From: Aaosphaeria pasadenensis | Taxonomy: Eukaryota > Ascomycota > Dothideomycetes > Pleosporales | DNA: 64,000 nucleotides | NCBI GenBank assembly: GCA_022813625.1 | Contig: JAKLMB010000001.1 | Location: 1,302,001 to 1,366,000 of the forward strand | Direction: 5' to 3' | In this document: positions 52,979 through 64,000 of the stretch, in pieces | Position numbering within the stretch: the stretch's first letter is position 1 | Layout: the number at the start of each line of letters is the position of its first letter | Made by a program: the position numbers and the translations under genes | The notes under the pieces: model-generated | Seen by the model: the letters and a program-made list of their open reading frames with translations, nothing else | Told to the model about the DNA's origin: nothing | Databases searched by the model: none

Positions 52979-53821
52979 GTTTGCGTTAACCGATGTTGAG
53001 ATACGTTGAAGGTGGGAACGCAGTGGATGTGTTGCTCAAGGACCGTTGACAATGTAATGAGGTGTGAAGCGTGACGAGCTGGACAGCAATCGAGCGTATA
53101 AGCACTCGGATCCGAAAGCAGCAGCGGCGATGAGCACCGTGTCGAGCAAAATGTCGAGGGGTCGAAGTGTGGGTGCGTTGTTGCCTTAACAGTACGATTA
53201 AGTGAGGTCGCTTTATGGTTGGCGAGTGAGAGCCCATTCACTCTTCGCAACGGTTGGCCCTAGTGACCTTCACGCTCTGGCGCACATTCACCTTCTTGTA
53301 CAGTGTCACCGTCAGTACAGCGTCATCAAACCCCTTCACCAGTGTCTCAAGATGGTGCCGGCTGCGGAGCACTCATGTCAGTACTCCGCTAATTGAAGCT
53401 GGCAGTAGGCCAACAGTAGGTGGATGGGTGAATGCACGTGATCAAACCGGACGCCCACGAGTCTTCACACGGGGGAAAATTATGTATTGTTACACATGTT
53501 ACGCAAGATCCACTCTTTCCTCTTCATAGGCTGCCGAAATCTCCGTGACTCACCGTACAATGATTTCCTTTTTGTTTGTACGAGACACAGCACTTTGCTT
53601 TTATCTCTCTGACCAATAGCGACAATGGCTTGACGTTGTACCGCGTCCACTCCCTATCTGCCTTGTGTCAACAATGCGTCAACGAAAATTTCTCGATCGC
53701 TCCTCCACGATTTTGCTTCTCGCTTTCACGTACATCTCCCCTTCACTTCTGACCCCAATATTGCTTTACGTTGAGAGTGGCACATATCCCTGTTGTTTGA
53801 TTGAAACGTATAACCGCCATC
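52979..53821. promoter_or_regulatory. divergent promoter region
   Basis: 843 bp between the 522-aa gene and the MYND gene. Short ORFs on both strands carry no features. No named element found. Confidence 0.4.
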
Positions 53822-55174
53822 ATGTCAATTCAGCACTATGGCTGCGAGATCTGTAGTTACGCAGCGACCACTCGCTGTCGTGGATGTCTCTCGAGCCGTT
53901 ATTGCTCAGAATCTTGCCAAAAGGCAGGCTGGACAAAGCACAAGCTTGTCTGCAGGACATACAAGGACTTTTCTGACGATAAACGGCCCGGGCCAGCTTT
54001 CCGCAGAGGCATACTATTTCCGGAAGACGATAAATACCCGCGTTTCGTCTGGCTTGAATTCGAGAGAAGAGACTTTCTTGACGGCGCGGTGGACATGATC
54101 AAGACGAACCTGATAGGAAGTGATGCTGTCGGAGCACAGTTCAAGTCTATTGGTATCACTGATGCGCCCCATGCTCCAACTCTTACCCTATCGAGCCAAC
54201 TCTATAGTATTGTGCTTGAAAGACGGGACGCCATAAGTATTGATGGTTGTCAAATCAATGTATCGATTAAGAATCTCTTCGAACGTCGCCACATCCAAAG
54301 GGACCGTTGCTCTGAGTGGAGAGGGCCAGTCGTTGCCTTTGGTATGAGTGTCAATAAGAACGATAAGAGCCTTTTCGAGGCGTTCGACCTTCACACCGCC
54401 GATCTGCGTCTTGCAGGCAATGCAGTCTTCAAAGGCGAATTCCCCCCGACGACTCTGGACTTGCAGCTTGAAACATTGGTATCGAGGTTTCTTGTCAAGA
54501 GCCGCCGCACTCAAGCCGATACTGTCTTAGGGGTACGAATAAACTGCGAAGGTGACTGCTCATCCAACCGCCGAGAACCTTTGGAACTCGTCACCATCCC
54601 AAGAGACCACAGCATCTTCCAGGTAACTGTGTCTCCAGCCCTATCAGAACAACTTGGCTTCCCACTTCTGATGAAGGCGCTACCTTGCGATTGGGATCCG
54701 AAAATGGCAGTACTTACATCATGCCCTTACATGGAGGGTGATATGCCAGGGGCTTGCAACGACACGGTCTGCGATCTATATATGCTGGTGGACCCGACAG
54801 CCCCGAAACACTGCGCGTCTGGATCCTGCCTCCGCTCAAACATTTTGAAGAGTGTCCAAACTTTCACTTCGAGCGGCGAGCTCAAGGGAACAGGAAGTGT
54901 ACTCGTTGTTCGCCAGGACAGGAAAGATCTCTCAGTCCAGCATATAGAAGCCATGCATGGGTTTGCGAACTTGCGTCTTGCTCCCGCTCTTGTTCCACAA
55001 ATCGACGCTTTAAAAGAAGGTCAGGCAGTGGACAAGGATGCAATTTCTCAGGTGGTCACGAAGGAGAGGTTTCAGGAATTTTTCGAACAGTGGGATGAGG
55101 CTCATCCTTGCCCCTGCCACCATTTTGGGCATCCGTCGCCGTACGAGGGAGACGGGGCAGTAGAGGAAGACTAG
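53822..55174 (+). CDS. MYND-type zinc finger protein, 450 aa
   Basis: Single exon; the first ATG in frame with a good context is at 53822 (MSIQHYGCEIC). A complete MYND finger occupies residues 8-45: CEICSYAATTRCRGCLSSRYCSESC is followed by H-x3-C. The remaining 400 residues have no motif I can name. They include a strand-rich part (VDMIKTNLIGSD, TLTLSSQLYSIVLERRD) and a Cys-containing region (ASGSCLRS), and end with an unusual HPCPCHHFGHP cluster close to the C-terminus that might bind metal. It resembles other large fungal MYND proteins of unknown function. MYND fingers generally bind short proline-containing motifs. Confidence 0.8.
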   Translation: MSIQHYGCEICSYAATTRCRGCLSSRYCSESCQKAGWTKHKLVCRTYKDFSDDKRPGPAFRRGILFPEDDKYPRFVWLEFERRDFLDGAVDMIKTNLIGSDAVGAQFKSIGITDAPHAPTLTLSSQLYSIVLERRDAISIDGCQINVSIKNLFERRHIQRDRCSEWRGPVVAFGMSVNKNDKSLFEAFDLHTADLRLAGNAVFKGEFPPTTLDLQLETLVSRFLVKSRRTQADTVLGVRINCEGDCSSNRREPLELVTIPRDHSIFQVTVSPALSEQLGFPLLMKALPCDWDPKMAVLTSCPYMEGDMPGACNDTVCDLYMLVDPTAPKHCASGSCLRSNILKSVQTFTSSGELKGTGSVLVVRQDRKDLSVQHIEAMHGFANLRLAPALVPQIDALKEGQAVDKDAISQVVTKERFQEFFEQWDEAHPCPCHHFGHPSPYEGDGAVEED

Positions 55175-55753
55175 GCTCATCACAACTGCATCGCGAAGTC
55201 GAGCCTCGACCGATCGAGTTCTCACCAAAGACTAAATCGGCAACCCACCAATGCTGGTAGAATCCTTTTCAAAGTCTCAGAATCTATCAATCAAAGGTCT
55301 TCACCATACGCGCAAGTGGAAACGCATATCACGTCTCACCAGAGTAACATTTGCAACATCTAGCTCGTACATTCACCATACAGTTCAGAATCGCAGAATG
55401 GAAGGTTGGGTTGGAATTTTTTCAAGGGTGAAGTCAATCCATTAATTCGTTTGTTCATTTGTTTCTCTTGTGACTCAATGTAATCATGCCCATGTTTGCT
55501 TGTTACGGTGCGTGCCTTGCGAAATCCAGCAACGCCATTCCGTCCACCCATCCCGAATCTCGCCCAAATAATGACTGGTGAAAAAAGCAAAATGCCATCG
55601 AAGACTTAATGGCGATGTCTGTGCTATTGTAAACAAATGTACATGCGTATAAAACAAATAGCACCGTTTCTCAAACACAAGAATCGAAAGAGAAGCCTAG
55701 GTCCGCAAAAGATCTGTACCCATGCAGCAGAATTGGAGATTTGTCTACGATCA
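55175..55753. other. intergenic region between convergent genes
   Basis: 579 bp holding two 3' UTRs. Small ORFs carry no features. Nothing specific seen. Confidence 0.4.
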
Positions 55754-58415
55754 TTATTTCCCGGCACCGCCATGTTTCGCAATATCAGCCTTCTCCAACT
55801 TTTCGACCTCTTTACTGAGCAAAGATCGCAGTTCAGGGCTGATGACTTTGGTATCAGCTTTTCCTCCCTCCGCTGAATTAGCGGGCGATTTCCCTGCGTC
55901 AACCCCGGAGGATGATGATGAGGCCTCCGGTGATCCTGATGCGTTTGAGTTTGTAGAAGATGATTTCCGCTGTCGGGCCTGTGGGATAGAAGGGAAGTTG
56001 TCCTTTTTGTCTATGGTTTCGATGGTGCGTTGGAAGCGGCGGAAGAGAGATTCGGCCCGGACGAGCGTCGATTCTAGGTCCATCGTCCCGGAGAGTTCAT
56101 TCACTGTTGTAAAAAGTCAGAAAATCCGGTCGTTTTATCACCGAGGATAAGGATGGATGAAATGCTTACCATATTTGAGAACCTCGTCGAAGTGCTTCAA
56201 ATGCGTCATGATGACATCGCGATGTTTCTCCAGAATGGCCAACGCAATGAATATGTGGAAATTACTGCTCTGATAATCCGTCCACAGAGATTCCCACAGG
56301 CGCAGGACATCGTTCCACTCAAATTCACGCTTGTACCAAACGAGCAGCATGCGGAAGAAGAAGAAAAAGTTCGTTGAATCTGCGGATTGGAGGTGGAGGT
56401 AAAGTTTAGGATCCATGAGTTGGACTAGGTGATCGAGCGTGAGGAGTTGCTTTCGCATTCCAGACTGATCGCGCAGGAAGTTACGCTCCATGCGATCCAT
56501 GAAGCCGACGAAGCCCCAGAAGGCGACGGCATCATCTTGCATGACTGCGTAGATGGGTGCAAGGAGGTCACTCATGCCTTGAACGTATCCGAGATCTTTG
56601 TTGTATTCGTTATAGGTTATGAGCATGTCTTTCATTTGCTCGAGGTGCACGTTGGTGCCGACGTCTGCGAAGGGAGAGTCTGGGTCTGGATGAGGAATGT
56701 CTTCGCCCATGAAGATGGGAATAGTTCGGTCTGTTCGATGCACGTCTTTCTCTATTGCGCGAACCCCATAGAATGGGGATAAGTCAGCCAGATTGTAAAC
56801 GGAAATTCATGATGTTCATCAGGCATACCTATTCTATTCTTTTGCTCTTTCCACCATTCCTCTGCTTCGAGAGTCGGGAATCCGTCGACCATGCGCTCCC
56901 ACCACGCACCCTTTAGTCTGATGTATTCGTCTCGGCGGCTGTTTAAATTAGCGTGGCGTTCCTCTTCACTGCTATCCCAATCGTAGACGCCTAGGAGAAA
57001 TAGCCAGGCCTCTTTGCGCACACCGTCTTCGGGGTCCAGGCCGCCGTGGAAGATGCGATCCTTTACTTCGTCCGGTGTGATGTGCAGCCTTCCATGGTTG
57101 TCGAAGAACCCCTTCCATTCCTCCAAGGTCACGGGTTTCCTTCGATCACTCATCGAAATCTTATCTGCTTCCATGTCCAGGATCTCGAAGTCGCCAACAT
57201 CGCTTTGTTCCAGTGCCAGAACGTCTTTCGCGGTCCATATCCTTTGATTCCGATCCTTTTCGCTCTGTTCTGCGATACCCATAGCCCAGCGAGCAAGGTA
57301 TATTCTTGCGCTATCAAACTCGTCTTGCAGAGTCTGTACTTCAGGATTCTGTATCAAGCGCCTGACCTGGGGAGGTAACTTCGGGTTTTCTGCAACCGCT
57401 TGCGCGGTTCGCCTTGTGAATGTAGTGACCTGGCTTAGCTTTTCAAGGAAACTCCATCTCGCCTCTTTCAGCGCCTTCGTCACCGGGTCCATACCACCAT
57501 CTCTCTTCGCTGCCGCCTGTGAAGAAGACGCCTGCCCTGATTTATCACCATCAGATGAGTTCCTGGGCGATTTCCCGGGTGCATTCTGGCCAAAAGAGCG
57601 CTTGTCATCTTCTGTAGGCTCGATGAGATATATACTCGGATCTGCGCCGGATCTCTCTATGGCAACATATCTCTTCAACCACCGCAAAACCTCGTCGCCG
57701 CCCCAGAACATGCCGCCACCATCCCCGAATGGATCGAAGCTCTCACGGGCCAACTTCTTCCTCTGCATTATGGTCGACTGGCACTCGCTATCGTGGAAGA
57801 ACAGAGCGGGAAAGCTATCTCCGGCACGGGTGTTGACTACGACGCTTCCGAACCACCACCCCAGACTCGGTGGCCGGACCAACAAAGAATATATCTCGCT
57901 GACGGGAACCGCGAAGGCGTACGTACCGGCGGTGGCCCCATGGCTGGTTGTTGTAGGAGGAGGAGGGACAAGGTAGGATTGCTTTGGAGGCGATGAGGAA
58001 TCGGAAAGGTCTACCTTTACGTACGTATCGTATGCGTCACCTAGAGAAGACTCGGGAACCCATGCGAGGAGGAGCGAGGTCGATTGGGTACTGCGTGCGG
58101 AGGAGGAGGATGTAGGCCGCGTGTCATTTGAGATTCCTGAAGACTTTTGCTGTACTAGGGCAATGAAGCCGGGTATGTTATCTCTCGAGGATGGTGTGGG
58201 ATGCACATAAACCTGTGTGTAATCATATCAGCTGTCTGCGCCACCCAGGCGAATGTTGAAAGACGACGTACCTTGCTCTTCGTATAGAGCAGCTTCACAC
58301 CCTTGCCACTGCTTGTATGTCGTATAGTATTATATTCTCCCTCCTCATCGTCGCTCAGGTCATAAAAAGAGGCGGATGGCGAGGGAGGACTAGGCGGCGA
58401 CGCCGGGGATGTCAT
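55754..58415 (-). CDS. GYP7: Rab GTPase-activating protein, Gyp7-like TBC domain
   Basis: Stimulates GTP hydrolysis by Rab GTPases (Ypt7 in yeast), so it controls vacuole fusion and endosomal traffic. Exons 58415-58272, 58212-56829, 56751-56170 and 56103-55754 (introns 59, 77 and 66 bp) give 771 aa. The N-terminal part contains a Rab-binding region typical of Gyp7/TBC1D15. The TBC domain begins about residue 400 (GRLHITPDEVKDRIFHGGL). The two catalytic fingers are present: IEKDVHRTDR with Arg 515, and GYVQGMSDLLAP with Gln 567. The long phenylalanine run STNFFFFFRM lies in the TBC core. A Ser-rich tail and a short C-terminal helix follow. All splice phases agree. Confidence 0.92.
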
Positions 58416-60568
58416 GATGCGGGGACGGTGATAGAAAGGCCCGACGGGCAGATGAGGCAGGCCGTAAACACGATCGTATGGTTCTACAAGAGGCGGAAGT
58501 GAAAGTATTGATTGTTGGCGAAAGCAAAGTGCAACCGTGGATTATAGAGGCAGGTTATGAATGTATAGATATGAGGCGGAGATCATAGGACGCGGCGACG
58601 GTTGGAGGTGGGGAGCTGCTGTGCTAGTCACCCTACCCTACCTTACCCGGTTGATGGTTCGCAGCAGCAGATGACGTTGGCTGTGGCTGGGGCAGCGGGG
58701 GCCTCGCGTCGTTCATAGGGCTGTGCGTTTATCACAGCACACGCGCATATATTGTGTACTACATCTGTATTGGTTGCATTCAACTTCTATCAATAAACAA
58801 AAATATATGTACACAACAGAGCAACGCTGCCAAAAAGAAAAACCCAACTACATCCCCATTCTTCGGTCCCTGCCTGATTCTTTGCCTTCTCTCTCGCACT
58901 CTGTCCATCTGAACTTTGAAAAACCATCTGATCTTTTAAAAAAAAATGGCAAAACAGAAAGTTCGCTAGGCAGTCCCCCAACTGCAAGCTGAACCCAACT
59001 GAAACCCCGATTGGGATTTTTTGCAAATCTATTGACTTATTGGTTGCCCCAACTAGGCAGGATCATGGTGCCGCACTTGGGACTCGAACCTGCGCATCTT
59101 GGGACTCGATTGATGCTACAGGCCGACCCACTAAGCCCGCCATGCCTAGTCTGATGATGAAAGGTTCATAAATATTGTGATTTATATAGGGCAATTAATT
59201 GCAACTTACCCTCTGTAGGTCAAAAGGTAGGAGAGCTCGATGGCTCATGGCGGCGACGAAAGGTGAGGCCGTGGTGGTGAAATTAGGACTAGCCGCTCCG
59301 CGCAACCACGCAGGTGAAGGTGACCCAGGTAATCTGAGTTCGGTTTCGAGAATCACAGTGTTGTTCCAGCTAGATTCGACTGTATTGCCTGTTAGTGAGG
59401 TTATTATTGCCAAATATGAGAGAGTGAGGGAATGCTTCAAATATACCAAACCTTTCCCCCAGGAGAAGCATCAGTATTTACCTTTTCGATCCTTACTGTA
59501 CTTGGTCCACCGTATATCTTCGAAGTTATACCATACGTATTAGTAGGTAAATTTCCACATGTGTCGATATGCATCCGCAATCACTGAGAACAGGCGGGAA
59601 GGACATGCACAGCAACATTCGACACATCGTCACAGACATGCATCATGGAACCACAACCATTACACACAACCACCACCACCAATCTGAACAACTACATCTA
59701 TACCGTTGTAGAATATTGCGGGATAAAGAACATCAGGTTGCATTGCATGCCAAACAACATCGACAACTGCACGGGTTTTGCTGCTCGCAAGATGTATGCA
59801 GACATACAGTCCACTGTGACAACTATAGACATGTAATCACAGTTGTCCTGATCCTATCATCAATTTTCTATACCAATATTTATATCTCTTTCTTTGATGA
59901 TTTGACAATATATCTTTGGTGTTGGTAGAGGTGGGAATGATGGAGTTGAGGTGTGACGTTGAAGCCTGAGTGGAAAAACATCCATGTGCGAACGTGCACC
60001 TTGCCCCGTTCGGCTCTAGCGAGAGTCATCCCTTCCTTGCACCTCATTTGTCCAAGCCCTCTCACCCAGGATTGATTTGATAAATAACTTCAATTGGCCA
60101 TTGCTCAAATTAATGTTAACTCGTGAGTTCCTGTTGCCCGCTGATTAGGCTGATTAAATTCTTTGTAAGCCAATCAAGTGTCGCTTTCGAAACACAGGGA
60201 GATATGTCACGCCCTTCTTACAGTACTCCATACAGTATACCTACAGCAAGAGTAGATGCCTACCTTGCCTAAGTAGGTACGTAGAAGAGATACTTAACAA
60301 TTGGCTTGCTGTATGGTGCAGTTGACCTGATAACATTACTCGTGGCAATTGTCACATATCACCAATTTAATGACATGTAGGAGAAGCGCTGGGATTTCAC
60401 AATTGAACAATATCATTGTCTTCGATGCCAGTGTCCAATCGCATCAAAACACTTTGCAATGGAAATTACACCTTGGGTATGCGCCATACTTGCATAACAA
60501 ACATAAAATCATTTACCATGAGAGCTGCCACCCTCAAAATCCGTAATCAATAGACGAACCAGCAATCC
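58416..60568. other. gene-poor stretch of 2.15 kb
   Basis: No supported protein gene. Short ORFs at 59569-59928 overlap in two frames; one (59645-59836) has a fairly protein-like C-terminal half, but no start or splice model could be justified. A degenerate tRNA-like sequence lies at 59070-59143. Confidence 0.4.
59070..59143 (-). other. tRNA-like sequence with intact A and B boxes but no cloverleaf
   Basis: On the minus strand a perfect B box (GGTTCGAGTCC, plus 59080-59090) lies downstream of a near-perfect A box (GGGCTTAGTGGG, plus 59127-59138). The acceptor stem and T stem do not pair. TTGGGACTCGA occurs twice (about 59078 and 59100). Probably a decayed tRNA or tRNA-derived short element. 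Confidence 0.35.
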
Positions 60569-61414
60569 TTAGCGCATACGTGGGCCGCTAGGTAGGCCAA
60601 CGCGGCCTTGACCTGGTGGAGGTCGTTGTTGAGGAGCCCCTCCATAACCTGAGGACGGTGGGCCGTACTGATCATCGTTGGACGGGTATGGAGAAATTCT
60701 TGGCATGCCATACGAAGATTGTTGCTGTCTTCGGTCGTCTGGATACGGTGGTCTTGCACCAGGTGTACCACCATTGGTGCGATCAAATGGACTTCGCAGT
60801 CCGGTAGGAGCTGGACTCGTGCTCGGTGACGATGCCTGACTTTGAGATGGGCTCGTTGACCTTGCTGAACCCCATAGCCTCGCCTTGAGTCGCTCCTGCG
60901 CTGTGGTTCCTGAGCCTGCACTTGGAGGAGGGGAGGGCAGATCGGATTGGCCCCCTACAGATTGATAGCTACCAGCCCTCTGGCTTGGAAGTGGTCTGCC
61001 AGAATATTGAGACTCTGCTGAGAGGGAGTCTGACATGCCGGGTCTCAATGTACGGCCGCCTCCTCCACCTCGTCCTTGTGCTGTTCTTCTCAATGAGGCA
61101 GGCTCCTGTTGTTGCTGATTCGGGGACGGCGCATCCCACAGATCACTCAATCCACCCCCGCGGCCCATCGATTGTTGTGACGGGTTCCTTCCAGACGACG
61201 AAACGAATTGCTGCGGAGCGGAAGACGGAGTAGTGGGATCCGGAGGCAGCCATTGCGGGAATGGGCGACCTTTTTCTGTGTAGTATGCGCGAAGTGTGCG
61301 GGAGATGTGAGACTCGTCTTCTGTATCGCCGTCGGCATCGTCGTTGAGTAGGTTCCGGCGAAGGTTATTGTAGCGTGACGTCGTCGTCGTGAGGAGATTA
61401 GAGAAGTAGGACAT
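60569..61414 (-). CDS. MSO1: Mso1-like Sec1-binding protein
   Basis: Partner of the Sec1/Munc18 protein in exocytosis at the plasma membrane. Single exon of 281 aa from the ATG at 61414; the frame is open further upstream, but only this start gives the family N-terminus. Residues 1-60 form the Mso1 Sec1-binding domain (MSYFSNLLTTTTSRYNNLRR, DTEDESHISRTLRAYY, GRPFPQWLPPDP). The remaining ~220 residues are disordered: Gly, Ser, Pro and Gln-rich, with RLKARLWGS as one conserved short helix near residue 180. Such a short ordered head with a long disordered tail is normal for filamentous fungal Mso1 proteins. Confidence 0.86.
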   Translation of the reverse strand: MSYFSNLLTTTTSRYNNLRRNLLNDDADGDTEDESHISRTLRAYYTEKGRPFPQWLPPDPTTPSSAPQQFVSSSGRNPSQQSMGRGGGLSDLWDAPSPNQQQQEPASLRRTAQGRGGGGGRTLRPGMSDSLSAESQYSGRPLPSQRAGSYQSVGGQSDLPSPPPSAGSGTTAQERLKARLWGSARSTSPSQSQASSPSTSPAPTGLRSPFDRTNGGTPGARPPYPDDRRQQQSSYGMPRISPYPSNDDQYGPPSSGYGGAPQQRPPPGQGRVGLPSGPRMR

Positions 61415-62298
61415 TTTGGCGAGTGTGCGACCAAGTGCGGTGTGGTTCTGATATCTCTTGTCGGCCCGGCAAGGACCTGTAAAATGTGGCCACCGAAGGA
61501 GTGGATGTGCAGGAGGAGCACAGAGCGTGTGGAAGGAGTGGTTGTGTTTTGGTGTGCAGTGGTGCAAGGTCGGTCGTCGGTGACGGAGAATGAGGTTGGT
61601 TGGGGAGATTGGGCGCTAAAGCACACGCACCATAACAAGCTACGTCGACCAATATCGCCCCTCTGAAGCGAGCCGTCATCATTCCCAAACACACTCCGAT
61701 CACACTAATCACTGCACTACTACTCCACCACCTATAGTTAGTATCTTTGCTTAGCACTCACTTGGTTGGCTAATTTCAACATCGGTTTGCGCATTATGCG
61801 TTGCTTCGAGTAGTCGTTACCCGCGATCACACGAGCCTGTTATGTCGAAGCCTTCGTAACTTGTCCACCCATACATGAATTTCCAGAAACATTAGCAACA
61901 GCTCCAATGCTCATCTTGAACCCATTTCAATGTGGTCGCTTAGTGAATCACCCTGTTGTCACACATATATGCATGTGAAGTGAAACAGTGGCGCACTTCC
62001 GGGAAAGCTTGGATTCGAGAGATGATCACCACCAAGCAGGAACTCGACTTCACACTGACCACATCCCATTTCAGATATCAAAGACTCCTTCAAAGATAAC
62101 ACCTCACATATTTGATGGTAACACCGCTTTTCCGGGCTCTCAAGCGCGAATACAGGCTAATGAGACATGTATCCGGATCTCGGCATCCATCGGCTGGGAA
62201 TTGCATAATATATCCGACTATCTTGACCGATTTCGCAAATTGAATATATCCATTACTATCTATCCAGTCATCTTGTGAGCGAATCCATATCGAATACG
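61415..62298. promoter_or_regulatory. divergent promoter region, MSO1 and CoA-transferase
   Basis: 884 bp between divergent starts. G/T-rich between 61440 and 61620. Short ORFs show nothing recognisable. Confidence 0.4.
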
Positions 62299-63729
62299 AT
62301 GAGCAAACATAAAATTACAACAATCGACTCCGTGACAAACATTTGGAGGACACTCAAACTACCCGAGTCTGCCCTCAGTTCCCTTCACATAATCGAAGAT
62401 GGATCATATCTCCCATCTTCATTCAAAGTAGACATACTCGCCCAAAGTTCCATTGCTGTCTCAGCGCTAGCAGCTTCCCTCTTTTACTCCCATCGGAGAA
62501 ACTCCTCCATTTCGAATGTCAGCATATCGACCAAGCACTCATGTGCGGAATTCAAGTCAGAACGCTTGTACACCTTATGTGGAAAACCAGCACGTCCTCC
62601 ATGGGGTGCGCTAGGTGGATTACACAAGACGTCCGATGGATATATTCGCATGCACGACTCTTTTCCCAATCACAGGGCATGTGCTCTATGGATCCTCGGC
62701 TTGGGGCAGAATGCGACGAGATCTGACGTCGCTGAGAAAATGCTAACTTGGAAAGCTGTCGAACTCGAAAAGGAAGCTTTCCAGAGCGGAGCTGTGATTC
62801 TTGCCTTGAGGTCGTTCGAAGAGTGGGACGCTTTGCCACAAGCAAAAGCTTTGTCCGACTGTCCCATACTGCTCGAGAAATTGAAAGATGGTTCTCCACA
62901 TTCACCCGCATTTCTAGAGGAACGAGATCGCAAGTGTCTACAGGGGGTACGAGTCGTAGAATTGAGCAGAGTTATCGCAGCTCCGGTAGCCGGAAAGACT
63001 CTGGCTGCCCACGGCGCAGATGTGGTATGGGTCACTTCTCCCAGCCTCCCCGACCTACCTGATCTGGATCGCGATCTGAGCAGAGGGAAAAGAACTGTCC
63101 AACTCAATATCAACAAACAAGCGGATAAGGAAAAACTGTTAGAGCTGATAAGGTCCGCCGACGTTTTCATCCAAGGTTACCGTCCAGGAAGTCTCGCAGC
63201 GAAACAACTCTCACCAGAGGAACTGACAAAATTGAACCCAAATTTGATCATCGCGAACATGTCTGCATGGGGTCCTACAGGCCCCTGGGCCCGGAATCGT
63301 GGGTTCGACTCACTGGTGCAAACTGCCACTGGACTCAACATAGCCGAAGCCAAAGCTTCTGGTGAAGGCGAGATTGCGCATGTTCTTCCATGCCAGGCTT
63401 TGGATCATGGCGCGGGTTATTTGCTAGCCACGGGTGTTATTGCGGCGCTTTACAAGAGAGCTACTGAGGGAGGCGCATATCGAGTTGATGTTTCACTTGC
63501 TGGTGTAGGGAAGTATCTCCGCTCGCTGGGCCGTTATGAAGGGACGGCAGGATTTGAAAGACAAGATATCAAAAATCCCGAGGATGTTTCCGAATATCTC
63601 GAGACTAGGGAGTCTGGTTTCGGGGAGCTGGTAGCTTTGAGACATTCCGCAACACTTGAAGGTCTGGATGTGGGTTGGGATATCATGCCAATGCCACTGG
63701 GAAGTCACGAACCTAGGTGGATAGGCTAA
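62299..63729 (+). CDS. CoA-transferase family III (CaiB/BaiF) protein
   Basis: Moves CoA between carboxylic acids through an aspartyl-CoA thioester. Single exon of 476 aa from the ATG at 62299. An N-terminal ~215-residue part with little similarity precedes the family core: GVRVVELSRVIAAPVAGKTLAAHGADVVWV, LDLSRGKR-type segment DRDLSRGKRTVQLNIN, and DVFIQGYRPGSLAAKQLSPEEL. Then comes RGFDSLVQTATGL, where the Asp is the expected catalytic residue. The C-terminal half of the family's small domain looks shortened, which is usual for this fungal subgroup with a single fused chain. Substrate unknown; metabolic location probably mitochondrial or cytosolic. Confidence 0.87.
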   Translation: MSKHKITTIDSVTNIWRTLKLPESALSSLHIIEDGSYLPSSFKVDILAQSSIAVSALAASLFYSHRRNSSISNVSISTKHSCAEFKSERLYTLCGKPARPPWGALGGLHKTSDGYIRMHDSFPNHRACALWILGLGQNATRSDVAEKMLTWKAVELEKEAFQSGAVILALRSFEEWDALPQAKALSDCPILLEKLKDGSPHSPAFLEERDRKCLQGVRVVELSRVIAAPVAGKTLAAHGADVVWVTSPSLPDLPDLDRDLSRGKRTVQLNINKQADKEKLLELIRSADVFIQGYRPGSLAAKQLSPEELTKLNPNLIIANMSAWGPTGPWARNRGFDSLVQTATGLNIAEAKASGEGEIAHVLPCQALDHGAGYLLATGVIAALYKRATEGGAYRVDVSLAGVGKYLRSLGRYEGTAGFERQDIKNPEDVSEYLETRESGFGELVALRHSATLEGLDVGWDIMPMPLGSHEPRWIG

Positions 63730-64000
63730 AGTAAGATCTTATCACGATCAATACATCTTTGCGAATCGTGCATGAAGTATGATATTCTTATCCCCGATTT
63801 ATCAACTTCATAAAACATTGCAAAGGGCTGCATCCAAAGATCAAAGATCAAAGATCGTACAATATTGGCCGTAGTGGAGGCTCATGCATATTTGCTATTT
63901 ATCAGCACAACTATTGTAATTATATAGCTATTATAATTTGGGCAGAGTTGAGTGGTAGTTCTCTGAATACTTCTGCTAGATCAATGCTTGCTTCTCGAGC

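Noticed and set aside
59569..59928. 119-codon ORF and overlapping 63-codon ORF in another frame
   Set aside because: One looks partly protein-like, but no consistent start, signal peptide or splice model was found.

Overview
The window looks like nuclear DNA of a filamentous ascomycete (Pezizomycotina). Genes are split by short GT..AG introns of about 50-130 bp, often with CTGAC or TACTAAC branch sites. Housekeeping proteins of typical fungal type are present: cap-binding subunit CBP20, nucleoporin Nup82, Gyp7-like Rab GAP, Mso1-like Sec1 binder, a DUF2011 protein and a Ure2-like GST. A class more precise than Pezizomycotina cannot be fixed from this sequence alone. All splice models below were worked out by hand from frame, homology and splice signals.

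Layout. 0-10 kb: CBP20 and Nup82 (divergent), a GPI-anchored BIM1/X325 LPMO-like copper protein, an SRR1-like protein and a small MYND protein. 10-15 kb: gene-poor, with one small secreted cysteine protein and one single-pass membrane protein. 15-31 kb: GNAT acetyltransferase, dihydropyrimidinase, SDR ketoreductase, a large deaminase (OTT_1508-like)/MYND protein, a MARVEL membrane protein, a GST and a kinase with a C-terminal PHD-like finger. 31-38 kb: a tannase/feruloyl esterase with a one-base frameshift, a Zn2Cys6 regulator and an RTA1-like membrane protein. 48-64 kb: a DUF7730-type protein, DUF2011, two unrecognised proteins, another MYND protein, Gyp7, Mso1 and a CoA-transferase family III protein.

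The most unusual part is 39.0-47.1 kb. A two-gene module appears there twice, in the same orientation. Each copy has a small single-pass membrane protein on the minus strand and a Zn2Cys6-ankyrin protein on the plus strand. Both members keep the same intron positions and phases in both copies, so this is an old segmental duplication. Each divergent intergenic region carries a phased array of TGCGA / TCGCA pentamers: 15 copies with an 8-bp period in module 1, and 5 copies with a 10-bp period in module 2. TGCGA lies on the membrane-gene side and TCGCA on the ankyrin-gene side. This suggests a self-contained regulator / membrane-protein pair with its own operator arrays. A tRNA-Glu gene with an intron and a 19-bp minisatellite lie inside the second module.
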